DNA of 64,000 nucleotides from Toxonevra muliebris (GCA_963691655.1 OY829327.1:69018079-69082078), one strand, 5' to 3'; numbered from the stretch's first letter, positions 34,412-47,759 are shown. The notes: generated from the letters alone by a model not told the origin. Translations and numbers: made by a program.

Positions 34412-36150
34412 TCTAAGTAACAAAATTTACTTGTGCCAACTAATATTTTCTTCTGTCTGTAGCAATATTTCGCACTATATATATCATGTATGTATATATG
34501 AACAAATTGTTTATGTGTGTATGTATACTGTAAATTTTTCCATTTTTTTTCTTTCATATTGCAATAATAATAGATTTTTCGTAATGACTTTTTCATATGC
34601 AATAGGTTTCATTTTTTTCCGCAGTTAGTAGATACTCTGGTATATATGTACATACATATGTATGTAAGTATGTGTGGTTGATTGTTTTTAGGTCACATAT
34701 AAAGTGTTGTGGTTTACTTTATGAATGTATTTGTAAATATGGTAATTACGCGACTGCTGAATCACAGTACACACACGCTATACTTAGTACTTAGTAGTAA
34801 ATGTGCAATTGTTTTGAGTTTTATAATTAGAAAGAAAAAAAAGAGTCGGGAGTTATATATACACACACACACATATGGTATATACATATTTATTATCGAA
34901 ATTTAAATACTTTTTGCAATGTCATATCAAATGAAAATTAAATCCAACTTATATACCACTACTAATTATTATATATGTATTTAAAATAATTGTAGCTAAT
35001 AGCAGCACTGCACCCACCACTTACTAAGTATTGCCTGCAGCTACTCATATACACAAATAGATATTTACTCGTATTTTTTTATATATATATACACGTATAA
35101 GAATGATTTAATTATTTTTTCATTAGGTATTATATTAAATTGGTTTTTATTGTATATTACGTATTAGTTTTTATTGGATGATTTTCACAGATCGATTCGT
35201 CACAACTATCTACAGATATTTTATTCATGTATGTAGTATCTATAGAACTTTTAATGGGGAACTAAAAAAAAACGTTGTCAGTAAGAATTTTTAGTTTTTG
35301 TTTTTTTTTTAATAAATAAATTCAATTCGTGAGCCTTCGCAGTTACAAATGATTATTGGCTTTTTTGTTTTGTTTTTATTTTTGCACTAAGGCCAAATAC
35401 ATACATCCATACATTGAAGTATTTTTTTAATTTTTGATGTCAATTAAAATGAACTGTGAGAATGCTCGTTATTTATTTATTTCGCTTATAAAAACAACAA
35501 CTAACTCAGCTACTACGAACGGAAGACAATTTCTTTAGATACTTTACGTTTTGTTTTTTGTTATTATTTTCATTTTCTCTCTACATATCTACTACCATTT
35601 TACGCCATGCTAGACCACAACCACGACCAAGCCCGCCCGGCCACGCCACACACTCACCATATACAATCGTCATATGAACATTGTGTATTTGTAGATAGGA
35701 AAGTACCTACTTGTACCTACAACTTTTGATCGATAGCTTAAGTTATGACATTTGTAAAGACGTAATAAATTAGAGTGTAGAACAAAGTGTAGTGAAGTGT
35801 TGTTGAAGTGGAATTATATGAAATGGTAACGACCACAGTAAAGTAAACTAAAGTGAAGTTGAGATACCTTAGCAGAACTCATAAAATAGTTAGAAATATA
35901 TGAAAAGTGAATTTGGCATAGAATTATAGAACCTTTCCATATTTCTTATTCAAATATAGCACAAACTAATGAGAAAATAATAATAAAGTAAACGATTTAA
36001 GTGAGCACTTCACACCGAAGTTCTAATGTTGTGCCTCCAGTTAGAATTAATGGTGATTATTTTAAAAGCTTATATTTCAAACTCTTTTTTAGGTTTAGTT
36101 TCTCCAAGAATATCAGTAAATGTTAAGAGTGTATCTGGGTTAATGTCAAG
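34412..36150. other. AT-rich non-coding DNA with TATG/TACA repeats
   Basis: Microsatellite-like TACATATG runs near 34640-34670 and a TA-rich run near 35083. A GC-richer patch at 35605-35660 (ACCACGACC, GCCCGCCC) has no clear frame. Confidence 0.5.
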
Positions 36151-36718
36151 AATTATAGAATACAAGATTAGGCATTGCGCATGTTCGCCATATTGAAAAT
36201 TTATTGGCTACGTCATACCAGAACTTTGTTTACATTGAGAAATAAAATTCCGAAGCCATTTTTATAATTTACCGCAACTGCAAATACTTTTCTCATGCAA
36301 GCGATAGCAAACCCAATCCATGCTGATAACAAATCTCAATCGCTGACAATTTTTCTAGAGCATTTAGATAATTTCACACTGAATCAGTGGATATGCTTTC
36401 AGAATCTATTCTATTTCTTGACTTTGCGTATAGTACCATCAGTAGCATGACAGAAGCGTTCGAAATTCTACGATCCAACGTTCTACTTGGGGCCACCATA
36501 AGGTTTTGTGGCAAAATTAATTTATTAATTTTTTAGAAGAAAAAACAATTAATTTTACAATTTATTACATTTTTTGAAGAAAAAAAAAAAAACGGCAGGT
36601 GGAATCGTAAACAAATATCTGTCAACACACTGTAGCCAATCAGATCACAGCATGGGGTCTGATGTGACGTACATGCGCAGAAGATTTCACTTTTGAACAG
36701 ACTAGTACACAATTCTAT
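36151..36718. mobile_element. Inverted-repeat element, weakly conserved ends
   Basis: TGCGCATGTTCGCCATAT (from 36177) and, inverted, TGCGCATGTACGTCACAT (near 36662-36679) match at 15 of 18 positions, each followed inward by ATTGGCTAC. Outer parts share TAGAAT on the left and ATTCTA on the right. The 79-codon minus-strand frame at 36533-36772 lies mostly inside it and is not a gene. Borders are approximate. Confidence 0.4.
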
Positions 36719-39700
36719 CATAACTTCATAACTTTTGGTTGCGCCAAAAAAGGTGAATTGAAGATATTTCATTGTTTGCTTGTTTGTTTTGGGTATCTAG
36801 GCACAATTCCTTAGTCGGCATTAAGCTCCCTTGAAGTGTAAAATAAATATTTGCTATGAAATTATATAAAAAAGGTAACTAAATATAGGATACAATGATA
36901 CCGCATTCTATTAAAATTTTAACAGGCACGGAGTCTGTGTCTTCTTCACCATTTTTGTTTAGAATTCTTAAGCTTAAATTTTTCATTACATCAGAATATT
37001 TCGTTCCGTGGATTTCAATGAAAAGACTAAAGTTTTTTTTTTTTGCGTTTTGAAATTTGTGAAAAATTACAAAATTTGAGAAAAAGGTTTATTTTTAAAT
37101 ACATATCTCGGTCAAATTTAACCGAGTTTTTTACAAACACGGTGTCACTCCAAATATAGTTCAGCCTTATTTTGTAAAATTTGAATAAATATTAGGAGTC
37201 TCCAAAACCAAGTCTCTTGAATTTCGGCATTTTCTGACCTTTAGAGTCTTTTCTCTGATTTTATTCTTATTATTTTTAAAGAAAATATCTTTCCGGCGGT
37301 ATACTGTTTAATATGGTGTAGCAAATGATTTAGATAATATTGTAGTTTTTATAAGCAAACAAATATTTTTTCAATTGTTTTAAGGCAATGTAATTGAATG
37401 TCGAAGATTCATTCACAACAGCTCTGATCGGATTATATTTGAATATTTACGCTATTTGACCCAAAAATTTGATTTTCCGCAAACACTTATATGATAAGGA
37501 GGCACCACCGAAGCGACTAATTTATAAAAAAACAAAAAAAAAAACAATTTGTTGTCAACATTAATCGTTTAACTAACAGCAGTTAACAACGTGCCATAAA
37601 ATTACTTTTACATCATTTTTGTGTTGTCATGAATTGAAATGTTAATTTAATTTAATTTTAAACTGCAGTTTAAATTCATTTAAAATTTAGAGCTTAAGCA
37701 GTTTCTTTAAAAATATTTACCATTTCTTTTGAAAATATTCCGATAGCTGCTGACGACAAAACTCTTTCGTTGGTTTTGCAAATAAATCCGCTTAAAATTT
37801 TTAAGTCCATAAACTTTTTTCGTAAATTTGTTTGTATTTTCTCACTTTTCAAAGTAACTATTTATAAATAAAATGCAACTACTATATCATATTTCATGGA
37901 ATCGGCTATTTGCTTTTTTCTGCACGTTTTTTTTGCTACTACTTTATTTTTTTATAATAAAATTGTTGTTGTTAGTATTGTTTTGTTGTTTGTGTAATCT
38001 TTTTTGTTGTTGTTAGCTTGAAGGCATTACTCTATTGACATTACCTTGTCACTAAGAGGAATTTGTCATTCTTTTTTTTTGGTATTGTTGTAGTTGTTTG
38101 ATATTTTATTTCTTTTAAATTGTAGTAATTTGAATTTTATAGCATTGAATTATGGTTGCCACTATGCTATAATTTTGATGATTGATTTCCTTTCACATAT
38201 TTTTGATAGACCAATTTCACAGATTTTTTCCTTGTTTTTTTTTTTTAATTATCACAATTTTTACACATTTTTCAGATTTTACTTTCTGTTTTAATAAATT
38301 CACAATATTGTTTTTCTGCTATGATTTTCAGTTTAATTTTTCTATGCTGATTGCATTCGAAATTCTTCAAAACTTTTAGCTGCAAATGAAAAAGAAAATA
38401 ATAATAAATCAAATGATTAAGTGCATAAATTCTAATGAAATATTTTGCATTTTACCATAAATTTGTGCTAATTTCTTAATTATTCATATTTTTTTAAATC
38501 GCTATAATTTCGCACTTTAGCATAAAAGTCAAAGTGATGCAGTGCAATCACAATCACACTTTATTAAGCGGGCGGTGGCGATTGCAGCGGTGGTTTTTAT
38601 TATTATTATTAATTATTATTTATTTCTTTTTTTTGTTTTACTCAACGAGTATTGTAGCTAAATTTGCATTCAGCTGTTTGTTAGTTACTATTTCATATTA
38701 TACGGTAGTAATTTTTTATTATATTTTTCAACTTTTATCGATGCATGTGTATATAGAAAACTAGTTAAAAGTTCAATTTCAAACAAAAGAAACAAATTAT
38801 TGATAATTATGTTGAAAAACATAGATTTATATAAATTTTTGAAATCAATAAATCAAAAAGTTTGAAATAAACATAAGCAAAATATGTAAAAATATCGAAC
38901 GCCGCGTTTAAGACTAACTAATCAACCAGTTACTTAAAAAAAAGCGAAAACAAAAACCAACAAAAGAAGAAAAACTTCTGATAATTAACATTTGATTTAT
39001 ATGTGAAACCGGTTACTTTGCTACAATGAAGTGATCAGTCAATTGATCATTTTCAAATTGAAAAATATTGCATATGGGATTGAAAAAGATCTTAATGTCG
39101 ATTATGTTAAGATGAACGTCACAAATATTGATTAATGTAAATAGGCGCTGAAAATAACCGGAAGCTTATATGGAAAGAATAGCATTGAAACACCGTACAG
39201 AGGAAATGCCATTCTCGCAAATTGATCAAGTGGCAAAGAATATTTTTGTTTCGTTAGAGTTGGCTGCAGAATATTTTGGGACTACAAAATTTTGAACAGT
39301 TTATAGGTTATGGAACTACAATTCTTTAAATAAATAAATAATAAATAAATAAAAAAAAAACGAAAACAAAAAAAAAAAAAATTAGATATCGGTTAATTTT
39401 GGAATCATTTCAGACAACTCTTTGCGAAGTAATATATTAAAAGAAAACCCTAAAAAATTTCAACATTAAAGCTTGTTATAAGAACTGCTTCAGTTAAAAG
39501 CTGGCAACATTCTCTGAATCGCTACTTCAAATTAGCTTGCATTCTCAGCTGATAATTTGGCATTCTGATTTTTGATAATTTCGGGAAATTTAACCTATTC
39601 GATGAAGTCGTAGCAAAACTGTAAACATATTTAGAAATAGTTTTTGGAAAGATTTCGCGAAGAAAAACCAATGAGAAGCTAAGTTAAATTTAAAATAAAC

Positions 39701-40063
39701 TATTTTCAATAAGAAAAAGCATGATTTTAACAAAAATTCCACAAAACACTGCCATAGCAGCAATATCTGTAAAATGATATAATGAAATTGGTTTAGAGGG
39801 ACTTAGTTTTTGCAAGCATAAAAGGATTTAGGAAATTTTGAAAAATGTTTCGATCCTTTTTTTTTAGGTTTTTTATAAGTACAAATTTATAGTGGACTTA
39901 GGCGCTTTTGATATGTATGAACTTATATGTTTCAGTCGTTTTTTTTTTGAATACTGATTGGAGAGGAACGTTGACGGAAATATTAAGAACTGCTTTCTTA
40001 ACTTTGAAATACTTACTCTAACCTAGCCTAGAAAAATAATTTTTTATAGAGTTCTTCTCTAAG
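36719..40063. other. AT-rich non-coding DNA
   Basis: Mostly T- or A-rich DNA. T-rich frames at 38094-38764 encode F/I/L-rich products and are chance. A 41-codon frame from an ATG near 39172 reads well (EEMPFSQIDQVAKNIFVSLE) but has no known match and no support around it. Confidence 0.5.
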
Positions 40064-41316
40064 TAAAGGGTGTTTTTTTAGAAGTGTGGTTTTCAAGAAG
40101 AAATAAAACGAATGTAATTTAATGTTATGGCCAAGAATTAAGATTTATTATAAAGATAAGGGTTTGCCATTATGTTTTAAAAATGATTTCGGGCAAGTGG
40201 CCGCCGCGGCTGGCTCGAATAAATTCCAGCCTTTTTGCAGCAATTGGGACCGTATATCAATAATAACGCACCGAATATTCTCTTCCAAGGCGTCAATCGT
40301 CTCGGGCTTATCTGCGTAGACAAGCGACTTCACATAACCCACAAAAATTGGCCCAGCGGTGTTAAATCGCACGATCTAAGAGGCTACGCCACAGGCCTAC
40401 GACGCGAGATAATGCGCTCACCAAAAGTTTCCTTCAATAAATTGATTGTTTCGATGGCTGTATGGCATGTACATCCACATCAACATCCTCTAATTCAGGC
40501 ACAAAAAAGTCATTAATCATGGCTCTATAGCGTTCCCCATTGACTGTAACATTATGGCCGGCTTCATCTTTGAAGAAATAGGGGCCAATGATTCCCTCTG
40601 CCCATAGAGCACACCAAACAGTGACTTTTCGAGGATGTAACGGCGACTCAACAATGGCTTGTGGATTATCATCACTGTAAATGCGACAATTTTGCTTATT
40701 AACGTACCCATTTAACCAAAAGTGAGTTTCATCGCTGAACATCGCTGAAAACCGGGTTCGGTGGCCATCTCGTTTTGGGCCCATTCACCGAACGTGCCCG
40801 ACTCGCTTGATGGTCGTTCGGCTTCAATTCTTGCACGAGTTGGATTTTGTAAGCCCGCAAACCAAGATCCTTCCGCAAAATCTTCCATAAAGTGGATGGG
40901 CACAGCTCCAATTGTTGCGCGCGATGGCGGATGGACTCATTCGGGTCTTCTTCGATACTCTGCCCAACACCAGCAATAGCGTCTTCGGTGCGCACTGTAC
41001 GGCGTCTCTGAGAATGCGCATTATTCATAGAGTAAAAGTGGTGCGAAACCGATTCACGGTTGTTCAAATTACCGACTCTGCTGGGCGATTATGTCGACCG
41101 AATATTGGACGCAGCGCGCGATGGGTCGCGCAAACCTAACCTTTATTTTGGTAATAAACTTGCACGATTTGCAATCGTTGTTCAGGAGTAAGTCTATTCA
41201 TTATGAAATGGCAAACCAAACTGAGCATAGATCAAGTGACAGCTGTCAAAAAGACTAACTCCGAAAAAAGTATTGCCAGATTGAAAACCACACTTCTAAA
41301 TACACTTTACCCTTTA
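40064..41316 (-). mobile_element. mariner-superfamily transposon, near full length, dead
   Basis: The 1249-bp element 40066-41314 is flanked by TA on both sides (40064-40065, 41315-41316). Its inverted ends share AAGGGT then TTTAGAAGTGTGGTTTTCAA (left 40066-40096; right 41281-41314). It carries one transposase reading frame on the minus strand (about 41201 down to 40170), the length expected for this family. The tRNA-like unit at 41327 starts about 10 bp beyond the right end. Confidence 0.9.
40170..41201 (-). pseudogene. mariner-superfamily transposase pseudogene
   Basis: The frame starts at ATG 41201 (MNRLTPEQRLQIVQVYYQN, the usual N-terminal helix), continues through the second helix-turn-helix (EDPNESIRHRAQQLELCPST, LRKDLGL..YKIQLVQELKPND), FSDETHFWLNGYVNKQNCRIY with the first catalytic aspartate, and VNGERYRAMINDFF. 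It then jumps from ELEDVDVD to CHTAIETINLLK, so the QQDG motif with the second catalytic aspartate is deleted. Further on WPPRSCDLTPLD is altered (stop for W, G for the final D). It ends GGHLPEIIFKT at 40170. About 344 codons in all, with at least four frame changes or stops. Confidence 0.9.
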
Positions 41317-41326
41317 TAAGAAAAGG

Positions 41327-41399
41327 ACACCTCGGTGGCCTAATGGTAGAGTGCTAGACTGGAAACCCAGCTGCCTCGGGTTCAACTCCCAAACGGTGT
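41327..41399 (+). repeat. tRNA-like unit (SINE head type)
   Basis: ACACC at the start pairs with GGTGT at the end; A box GGCCTAATGGTAGAGTG; arm around ACTGGAAACCC; B box GGGTTCAACTCC. Closely related to 31698-31762 and in part to 4558-4616. An A-rich run follows. The imperfect D and anticodon arms argue against a working tRNA gene. Confidence 0.5.
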
Positions 41400-42454
41400 A
41401 TAAAAAAATATTTTACAAGTTGGTAATAAGAATAGCTGTCAATACGTTCTAGAATTATCGAAATATGGAATTATTATCTACTTATAAATTATGAGTCAAA
41501 ATCTTTGCTTGCTTCAATTAAAGTTATTTTAATTTATTTTAGGCTTTCTCTCTTATCTTATATTACATGTTTAAAACAAAAAAAAAAAAAAAAAAACGGT
41601 TTACAATTCTTGAAATTCTATCTTGAATAAAAATAAACTTCAACATGTTGAGTGAGGCTTATCTTTCATGTTCACACAACATTTTAATTGACTTTTCTCT
41701 CTAAATTCGCACCAGAAGTGTTTACCTTTCAGCGCAGCTGTTATCCCGCCAAAAAGTTAGCAACAACAACAAATAACTACATACATACTTCCACCGATTG
41801 TTGACTACAATTTAAACGTCAATTAAATATCAGCTGCATATAAATACCAACACTGTCAGAACACATACATACACACATACAGTAACACGGTAAAAAAGAC
41901 TCCCAAGAAGTAGTGAAATAAAAAAAAAACAAAAATAAAATGTTCCCCAGTGTACGAACAAATACTTACTGTACTTACTTACATATTTACAGTACACGTT
42001 TACAGTACTCGTGCATGTATGCAACTCGATGTTAGTTATATTACCAAGCGCGGATTTGAGGCATAAAACAAGACAAGCAACATGACGCAGTCAAACAGTG
42101 ACACACACAAATATTCAGAGAGACAAACGACATGCAGACAGACAGACATTCAGGTAAATAAAAAAAAAGAACTAACGAAAGTTCAAGACGGGCCAAGTAA
42201 GTACTCCAAAAAAAAAAAACCCAAATGAAAAATGAAAAAACAAAAACGCAAACCAACAACAGCTAACAATTTCAGCGGAAATAATACAGAAAAAAAACGA
42301 GAAGGAAAAAAGGAAAACGAGTAAATAAAGTTAGGAATAAAAACAAAAACACAAAAAAAAATGAAAAATAAAAGAAATTGGTGCGACTAAAAATGTTGAA
42401 CTTCAACTCAAATAAAAAGTGAAGAAATAAATACGGGTAAAAGAATAAAACAGC
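41400..42454. other. A-rich non-coding DNA
   Basis: Contains a 19-base poly-A run (about 41578-41596) and many A-tracts. Minus-strand frames here are F/L-rich mirror images of the A-tracts. Confidence 0.55.
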
Positions 42455-42545
42455 AACAATTTCAGTCAACCGACCACCAGCCGTCAGCCCGTCAGCCGTT
42501 GTTGTTAGCCACTAAGCGTGAACTCGCTCGCTCTCTACGAGGAAA
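42455..42545 (+). promoter_or_regulatory. Possible fly-type promoter / 5' leader
   Basis: TTCAGTCA at 42461-42468 fits the fly initiator (TCAGTY) with the start at A 42464. It is followed by a GC-rich, CAGCCGTCAGCCCGTCAGCC leader-like stretch and GAGCGAG/CTCGCTCGCTCTC (about 42523-42536), a GAGA-type site. No TATA box at the usual distance and no downstream promoter element were found, and no coding exon follows. Weak call. Confidence 0.2.
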
Positions 42546-44038
42546 TAAATGTGCGCTGCATTAGTTGAAAAAAAATACGAAAAAAAAACTTTTAAGAAAA
42601 CAAAGTTTTGTTCATACATTGTAGAAAAAAAAGTCAACAACAATTTTTTATTGCTGTTGTTGCTGCTGCTGTTTCTCTATTACCAATTACCATTTGCTTA
42701 GCTGTAGCTGTATATAGGAACCTTGAATCTGGCTTAAATTGTTACTTACTATTCGAAATTTCTTCTGATTTTTCTACTCTTCTTTTGCCTTTTTTGTTTT
42801 TTTTTTGGATAATTGTAGAAATTATGCGCAAAATCTTAAACTTTAATTTGGGAAAAGTTTCGTTGTTGCAGAAAGTTTAATCGTAGATTTGTTAAACAAC
42901 AAAATTTTGAAAGTTTCGATTATAGGCATTGATAAAAAAAAGAAGATATTTGCAATAGTATTTCAAAATACATACGTGCTTTAGAAATTGTAGATTTTGG
43001 TTACCTGAAACACATATTCCAATAAGATTATTTGATTCTTCTATTTAGTAAGATGACCTATACAGTTAGTAACAGACTGGCGATGTGTTGTTTAATTTTG
43101 AAATAATGCAACAAGAAAGTTTCTTAGTGTTGAAGCATGAATTTGATACCGGTTTACTGCATTAATACTGACATATGGTAACTTTAGGTATCATCTGAAC
43201 AATACTTCGTCTTCAGGAATATGATGTCTGAAGACCTTACCTAGAGGAGGCTGAAACAGCCCATAGTTGTCTAGCGATGGCAGAAGGCCAAACATAGTGA
43301 ATAAGAAATGGACAATAAAATATTTTCAATTTGACTGGTAAAGTGCAGCTACTGAAATGATTTTAAATTTTTATGGTTAGTCTTAGAAATAGTTCCGTAT
43401 CCATACGGGGATGTTTGCCTTAATTATTTACATATTTGATCTTAAGTATTTGTTCTGGGTTTTTGATTTTGATTTTTCATGAAGCTTATTCGTATAGGGG
43501 AGAGGGCCCCAAGATGGACATCACTTGAAAATTCACTGAAAAATGTGACAAATCAAAATATAGTATAAGAGTAAAGATTTTGAAGCCAATTTTCTATTTT
43601 TTGTATTATATTTATTCAGAGAAATAGCACACAAGTTTTAGGCAGAATCAGCTGAGTCACAGTTCGGGCATATGTACCAGAGACCGCTGATTTTGGCGCA
43701 CAACGTCATTTTTAGTAAAAGTTTTTACACAAACGTAATATCGATCAAATCATTTTAGAATATTATTATACAATAAATAAATAGGATTATAGTTTTATTT
43801 TTGGGCACTAAATGCAACGATATTAGCCAAAAACAAAAAAACTGTGATCCTTTGGTGGTCATCAAAAATCCAGTAATACTTTTATTAATATTCTATAAGT
43901 TTTCGGAAATGGTTGGTTGGTTGATCAGCTATTTATCAATTTGCAATCACACTTTGTCGCAAGTACGCATTGATGTAATTTAAGGAGTAGTGCGGTTTCA
44001 TTTTGACATTGTATTTGTTGCTCGAAAGGTTTAAAATT
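42546..44038. other. AT-rich non-coding DNA
   Basis: Contains a CTG/TTG repeat at about 42651-42671. The 90-codon frame at 42608-42880 spans this repeat and a T-run and is not supported as a gene. Confidence 0.5.
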
Positions 44039-44100
44039 TTCGCAATCCGCATTTATTAACGTTGCAAAGGCATTTCGCAGCAACGAATGAATCCCCGTAC
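44039..44100. repeat. Dispersed repeat segment, copy B
   Basis: Matches 20187-20280 in TTCGCAATC, then AAGGCATTTCGCA, then CAACG.ATGAAT.CCCC. Shorter by about 35 bp in the middle. Confidence 0.5.
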
Positions 44101-44939
44101 TTTATAGTTTGCACGCTTGTTTACTTCTATTGCATTTTCACATTTTGTTGGTTGAAAATCTGAGTTAAGATTATTTAAATGGTATATAAAAGAGACCACT
44201 ATCGGACCCACTTATTCTTTTGAACAGTAAAATTCATAATTGTTTGGAGGATGGCATTCACATTCTGTGTGAATATCCAGTTCTGACTCTACCCAGAAGT
44301 GTAATTTTCGGAAAGCCATTTCTTCAATATTTGAAATTTTACAGGAGGAAGAAGGAATTTTTTTCTCCTTTTTTCACCATATGATACCCAGATATGAGAC
44401 CTTCTCGTTCATAAGACATCGGTCTAAGTATATGTGTACATAAAAAGAGAGCGAAAAATTCCGCTTTGAAATAAATCCGACATGAGCTTATTTCGAAATT
44501 TGCGATTTAATTATAATCAAGTATTATAGAATCGTTCAATGATTAGGGTAAAGACCTAGAACCTTCTAAATTAAATATCGAAGTTAGATTCGGGTCAGGC
44601 CAACACTGTTATTAAGAACCATAATTATTTAAGTTTTCATTTTTTCCTTTTCAATCAAATCTTAACATTTTTAGTTATTGAGAGTATCTTAAATAAGCTA
44701 CAAAAGAGTGTGTCTATTTTTTAAACGAAACCTCACGGCATCATGAAAAAGAGTGGTGTAAATAAACAGATTTTTAAAGAATTTTTAATCACTTTATTCC
44801 AATAAATTTTTATAAAACCACAGAAAAGCCTTTCCAATCAAAATGCACTTTGTTTAAGTTTATTGCAATTTTTGATTTGAACTTTAAAAAAATTGGATAG
44901 GAGTGTGAATTTTATAGGAGTGATCTATTTTGATTTTGA
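44101..44939. other. AT-rich non-coding DNA
   Basis: No feature recognised. Confidence 0.5.
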
Positions 44940-45074
44940 ATTAACGAACGAATCCCAGCGGACCCACTTACCCGTCCACCCGACCGAGGGGCACATCCGC
45001 AAAGCGAACGGATCGGTGACCGAAACAGAAACAGCCCGGACTGCCTGTGTAACGCAACTCGTGAATGGGTGAAG
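44940..45074 (+). CDS. Candidate exon in a GC-rich island
   Basis: A sharp GC-rich island in AT-rich surroundings. On the plus strand a frame open from about 44879 passes through it to TGA at about 45070-45072, with fly-like codons (reads TNESQRTHLPVHPTEGHIRK, then ANGSVTETETARTACVTQLV). On the minus strand an acceptor-like CACAG and a donor-like GGACGG/GTAAGT (around 44970) enclose a 73-bp open stretch. Either strand could be real; no domain recognised. Confidence 0.25.
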
Positions 45075-46486
45075 TAATATATCCCAATGGTTTTCAAACA
45101 GCTACATATTAGAATCATCAGCTGTTTAATCAGTTAAGGAATTTAAAATTGCTTGTTTTATAGAAAATAAGGAATCAGTTATATCAAATAAGCCATGTTG
45201 GTTGTTGAAATCATTGCACATGCAACGTAATGGATCATTTTGGGCATAGTTAGATCGGCAAGTACTCAAGTTCTCATTTAATCAAAATTAAACAAAATTC
45301 TGAAGTGTACTACATATAGTACAATGGGCATATCTGGGTTAATTTATTGAATTGTGTATTGCAATTGGAAAATGATTTCAAATTTACACATTTTTCAACA
45401 TACTGCAGAGAGTGTTGTTAAAAATTTGAGATAAATCAACATTGTAAGTGGATATGAATAACAAAAACTAAACAAACGAGAAGTAACTATGCACTTAATG
45501 AAAGTATTTAAATAAACAACAATTTCTGTAATTAAGTCTTTAATTAATTACGTTTTTTTTTCTTTCTTTTAATATGTTTAAATAAAAGACACTCAATATT
45601 ATTAGCTACTCTGTATGTAATTGTGATACTTCTTTCTTTTTCTTAACACTTCAAGTGAATTCGAGTATATGAAATTGTTTTCAATTAAATTTTAATTAAT
45701 TCCATTTTTGCGTTGTTTACTGCCGTTATTTTTTGAGGTGTAACCACTACGAAGATTTATAGCATTTTTTGTGTTTATGTGTTTTGTTTTTTTTTTATGG
45801 TTTAATTTTGTAGTTGTATTTTGCAACTTGCGGTTTTTTTTATTTATTTTTTTTTTATTATTTTGATATTTTAGAAGAAAATTATAGTTTTTTCAAGTAA
45901 ACATATAGGTACTTTTTATTTCTAATTTGCAGAAACACATTTGCACTGCATACACTTCATTTGTGTTAGTTACTTGTGCAGTTATGGTTTATTTTGTTTG
46001 CACGCGATCACGATTTTGAAATTAAATTATTTTTTTTTTAATATTTTTTTTTGATTTGTGTATTTTGTGTTTCTTTGCATTTGAAACTTGAAATTGTTTC
46101 GCTGTTCTAAATACGAAGTAGATTTCAGTTTAGTTATTTAGATTAGTTCTATACATTCTAGAAGTAAACATGTTCAGAAATACTTCTAGTATCTTTGAGC
46201 ACATTGATTATCCTCATCTGAAAATCAATTGGTGAATGACCAATCCAATGGCATCACTATTCATTCATTATTAACTATTTATTATTTCTTGTCCGTTCTA
46301 ACTTTTAATTCTTATTTAGTTTTTAGCAAATGCTCAAATTTGGATATTTTTTCGCCCCCATATTTGACCCTAAATTGCTTTTAAATCTCAAAATGGTCAT
46401 TTCTAAAATTGTTTATTAATTTATTTATTTTAAACTAAGACACACTCATTTGCTTCAAAGTCAAAGAACTTTAAAATAACAACTGA
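45075..46486. other. AT-rich non-coding DNA
   Basis: T-rich runs (45787-45860, 46030-46050); no gene or repeat family recognised. Confidence 0.5.
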
Positions 46487-46663
46487 TATACTCGCACTAG
46501 CGGATCTTAGGGGGGACGGTGGAGGGGTAAAACGTTCCCCTTAACGAGAATATCTTATATATTTTGATTGTTAGTTGAAAATTAAAGAAAAACGTCAAAG
46601 GGGCTAAACAATTTAAAACCTGCTCCCTCCTCGGAAATCTCAGGTTCCGCTAGTGCATACTCA
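46487..46663. mobile_element. CACTAGCGG MITE, copy 1 (hAT-like)
   Basis: The 161-bp element 46495-46655 has inverted ends CACTAGCGGATCTTAGG and CACTAGCGGAACCTGAG, with flanking TATACTCG and CATACTCA (6 of 8 match, hAT-style). The inside shares ATTTTGATYG, AAGGGGC and AAACAATT with the copy at 63479-63581. Confidence 0.65.
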
Positions 46664-47227
46664 TATAAATTGTTATTGACTTTGCCAAAGTATGTGGGTA
46701 AAATTGAAAGACAAAAATAATAATACAGTAAAACTAAATATTTAAACATTTGTGGCTGCTATTATACAAGTAACATTTAAAGCTTTTATATGCAAGTACT
46801 TTACACTGAATTATTTCTTAAATAAGTTTCTTATACAAGTGTTAACAAGTTCTAGCAGTAAAGATGAAAACCAAACAAAGAAAATCAAAGTTTAAACATT
46901 TGTTAGAAGAGAAATTTTCTAATTTTATAGGAGTGATCTATTTAGAGAGCAATAACTCCTGATTAACTCAGGTCTTTAGATTCATTTTTTGACTCTAATG
47001 GTGTCATACCTAATATTAGAATCCTGAATTTGTTTAAGGGCCGTTTTCTCAATGTCCGGTTAAGCACTAATCCGAGCTTTAACCGACGGTTAGTAGTAGT
47101 AGTTAGTTCTAAATCGATAAAGTCTTCTGGTTGCATTTTTTAATTAATGGATTGCTATTCAATTGAAGTTTGAGTGTAATAGAAAAAGTGTATTACTAAG
47201 TTAAGAATATGGGATTTGTTTTTTTTC
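46664..47227. other. AT-rich non-coding DNA
   Basis: Holds a short TAGTAGTAGTAGTTAG run near 47091-47106. Nothing else recognised. Confidence 0.5.
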
Positions 47228-47518
47228 TTCTAATTCAGTGGTCTTCAATCTTTTTCGGCGGAGCTCTTTAGGGACGGCATTCGATTTCGCGGGTTCGTGA
47301 TTTCGCCCTTACAATAAAATCACAAATAAAACAAAGCAATTTGTGTTTAGAACTTTAAACATATTTCAATTAATTTTTAAGAAACCAAGCATAAATGATG
47401 TGAATTTGAAAATGAACTCATTTTTTTAAAAATTGTACATATTATCGTGGAGCTCCTAAAAAATTTCGTGGACTCTCAGAGTCCCATGGATCACCGTTTG
47501 AAGATCAATGTTCTAATC
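47228..47518. mobile_element. hAT MITE, 275 bp
   Basis: The element 47236-47510 has ends CAGTGGTCTTCAATC and, inverted, CATTGATCTTCAAAC, and is flanked by TTCTAATT (47228-47235) and TTCTAATC (47511-47518), a near-perfect 8-bp duplication. CAGTGGTYYTCAA ends are typical of hAT elements. Non-coding. Confidence 0.8.
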
Positions 47519-47759
47519 GAATACAACCCGATGCACCGAGTTTGGAGGAGAACATGGTTGATCTGTGTCGATGTTAAATTAGATTAGTAAACTTATCTAG
47601 TAGTTGAATTATTCCTCGGGAGGAAAACTAGAATTGTAAAGTTAAGTTAAGTTAACCAAATAAACAACATTTTTATGTTGCTGATGTTCGAGGAAATGCC
47701 GAAGAACAATTTAGAATCTAAAAGCAGACAAAATTTCCTAAAAAATTCCTGGTATGGCA

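Noticed and set aside
41327..41399. Functional tRNA gene
   Set aside because: D and anticodon arms do not pair properly and two acceptor pairs are missing; related units occur as repeat fragments.
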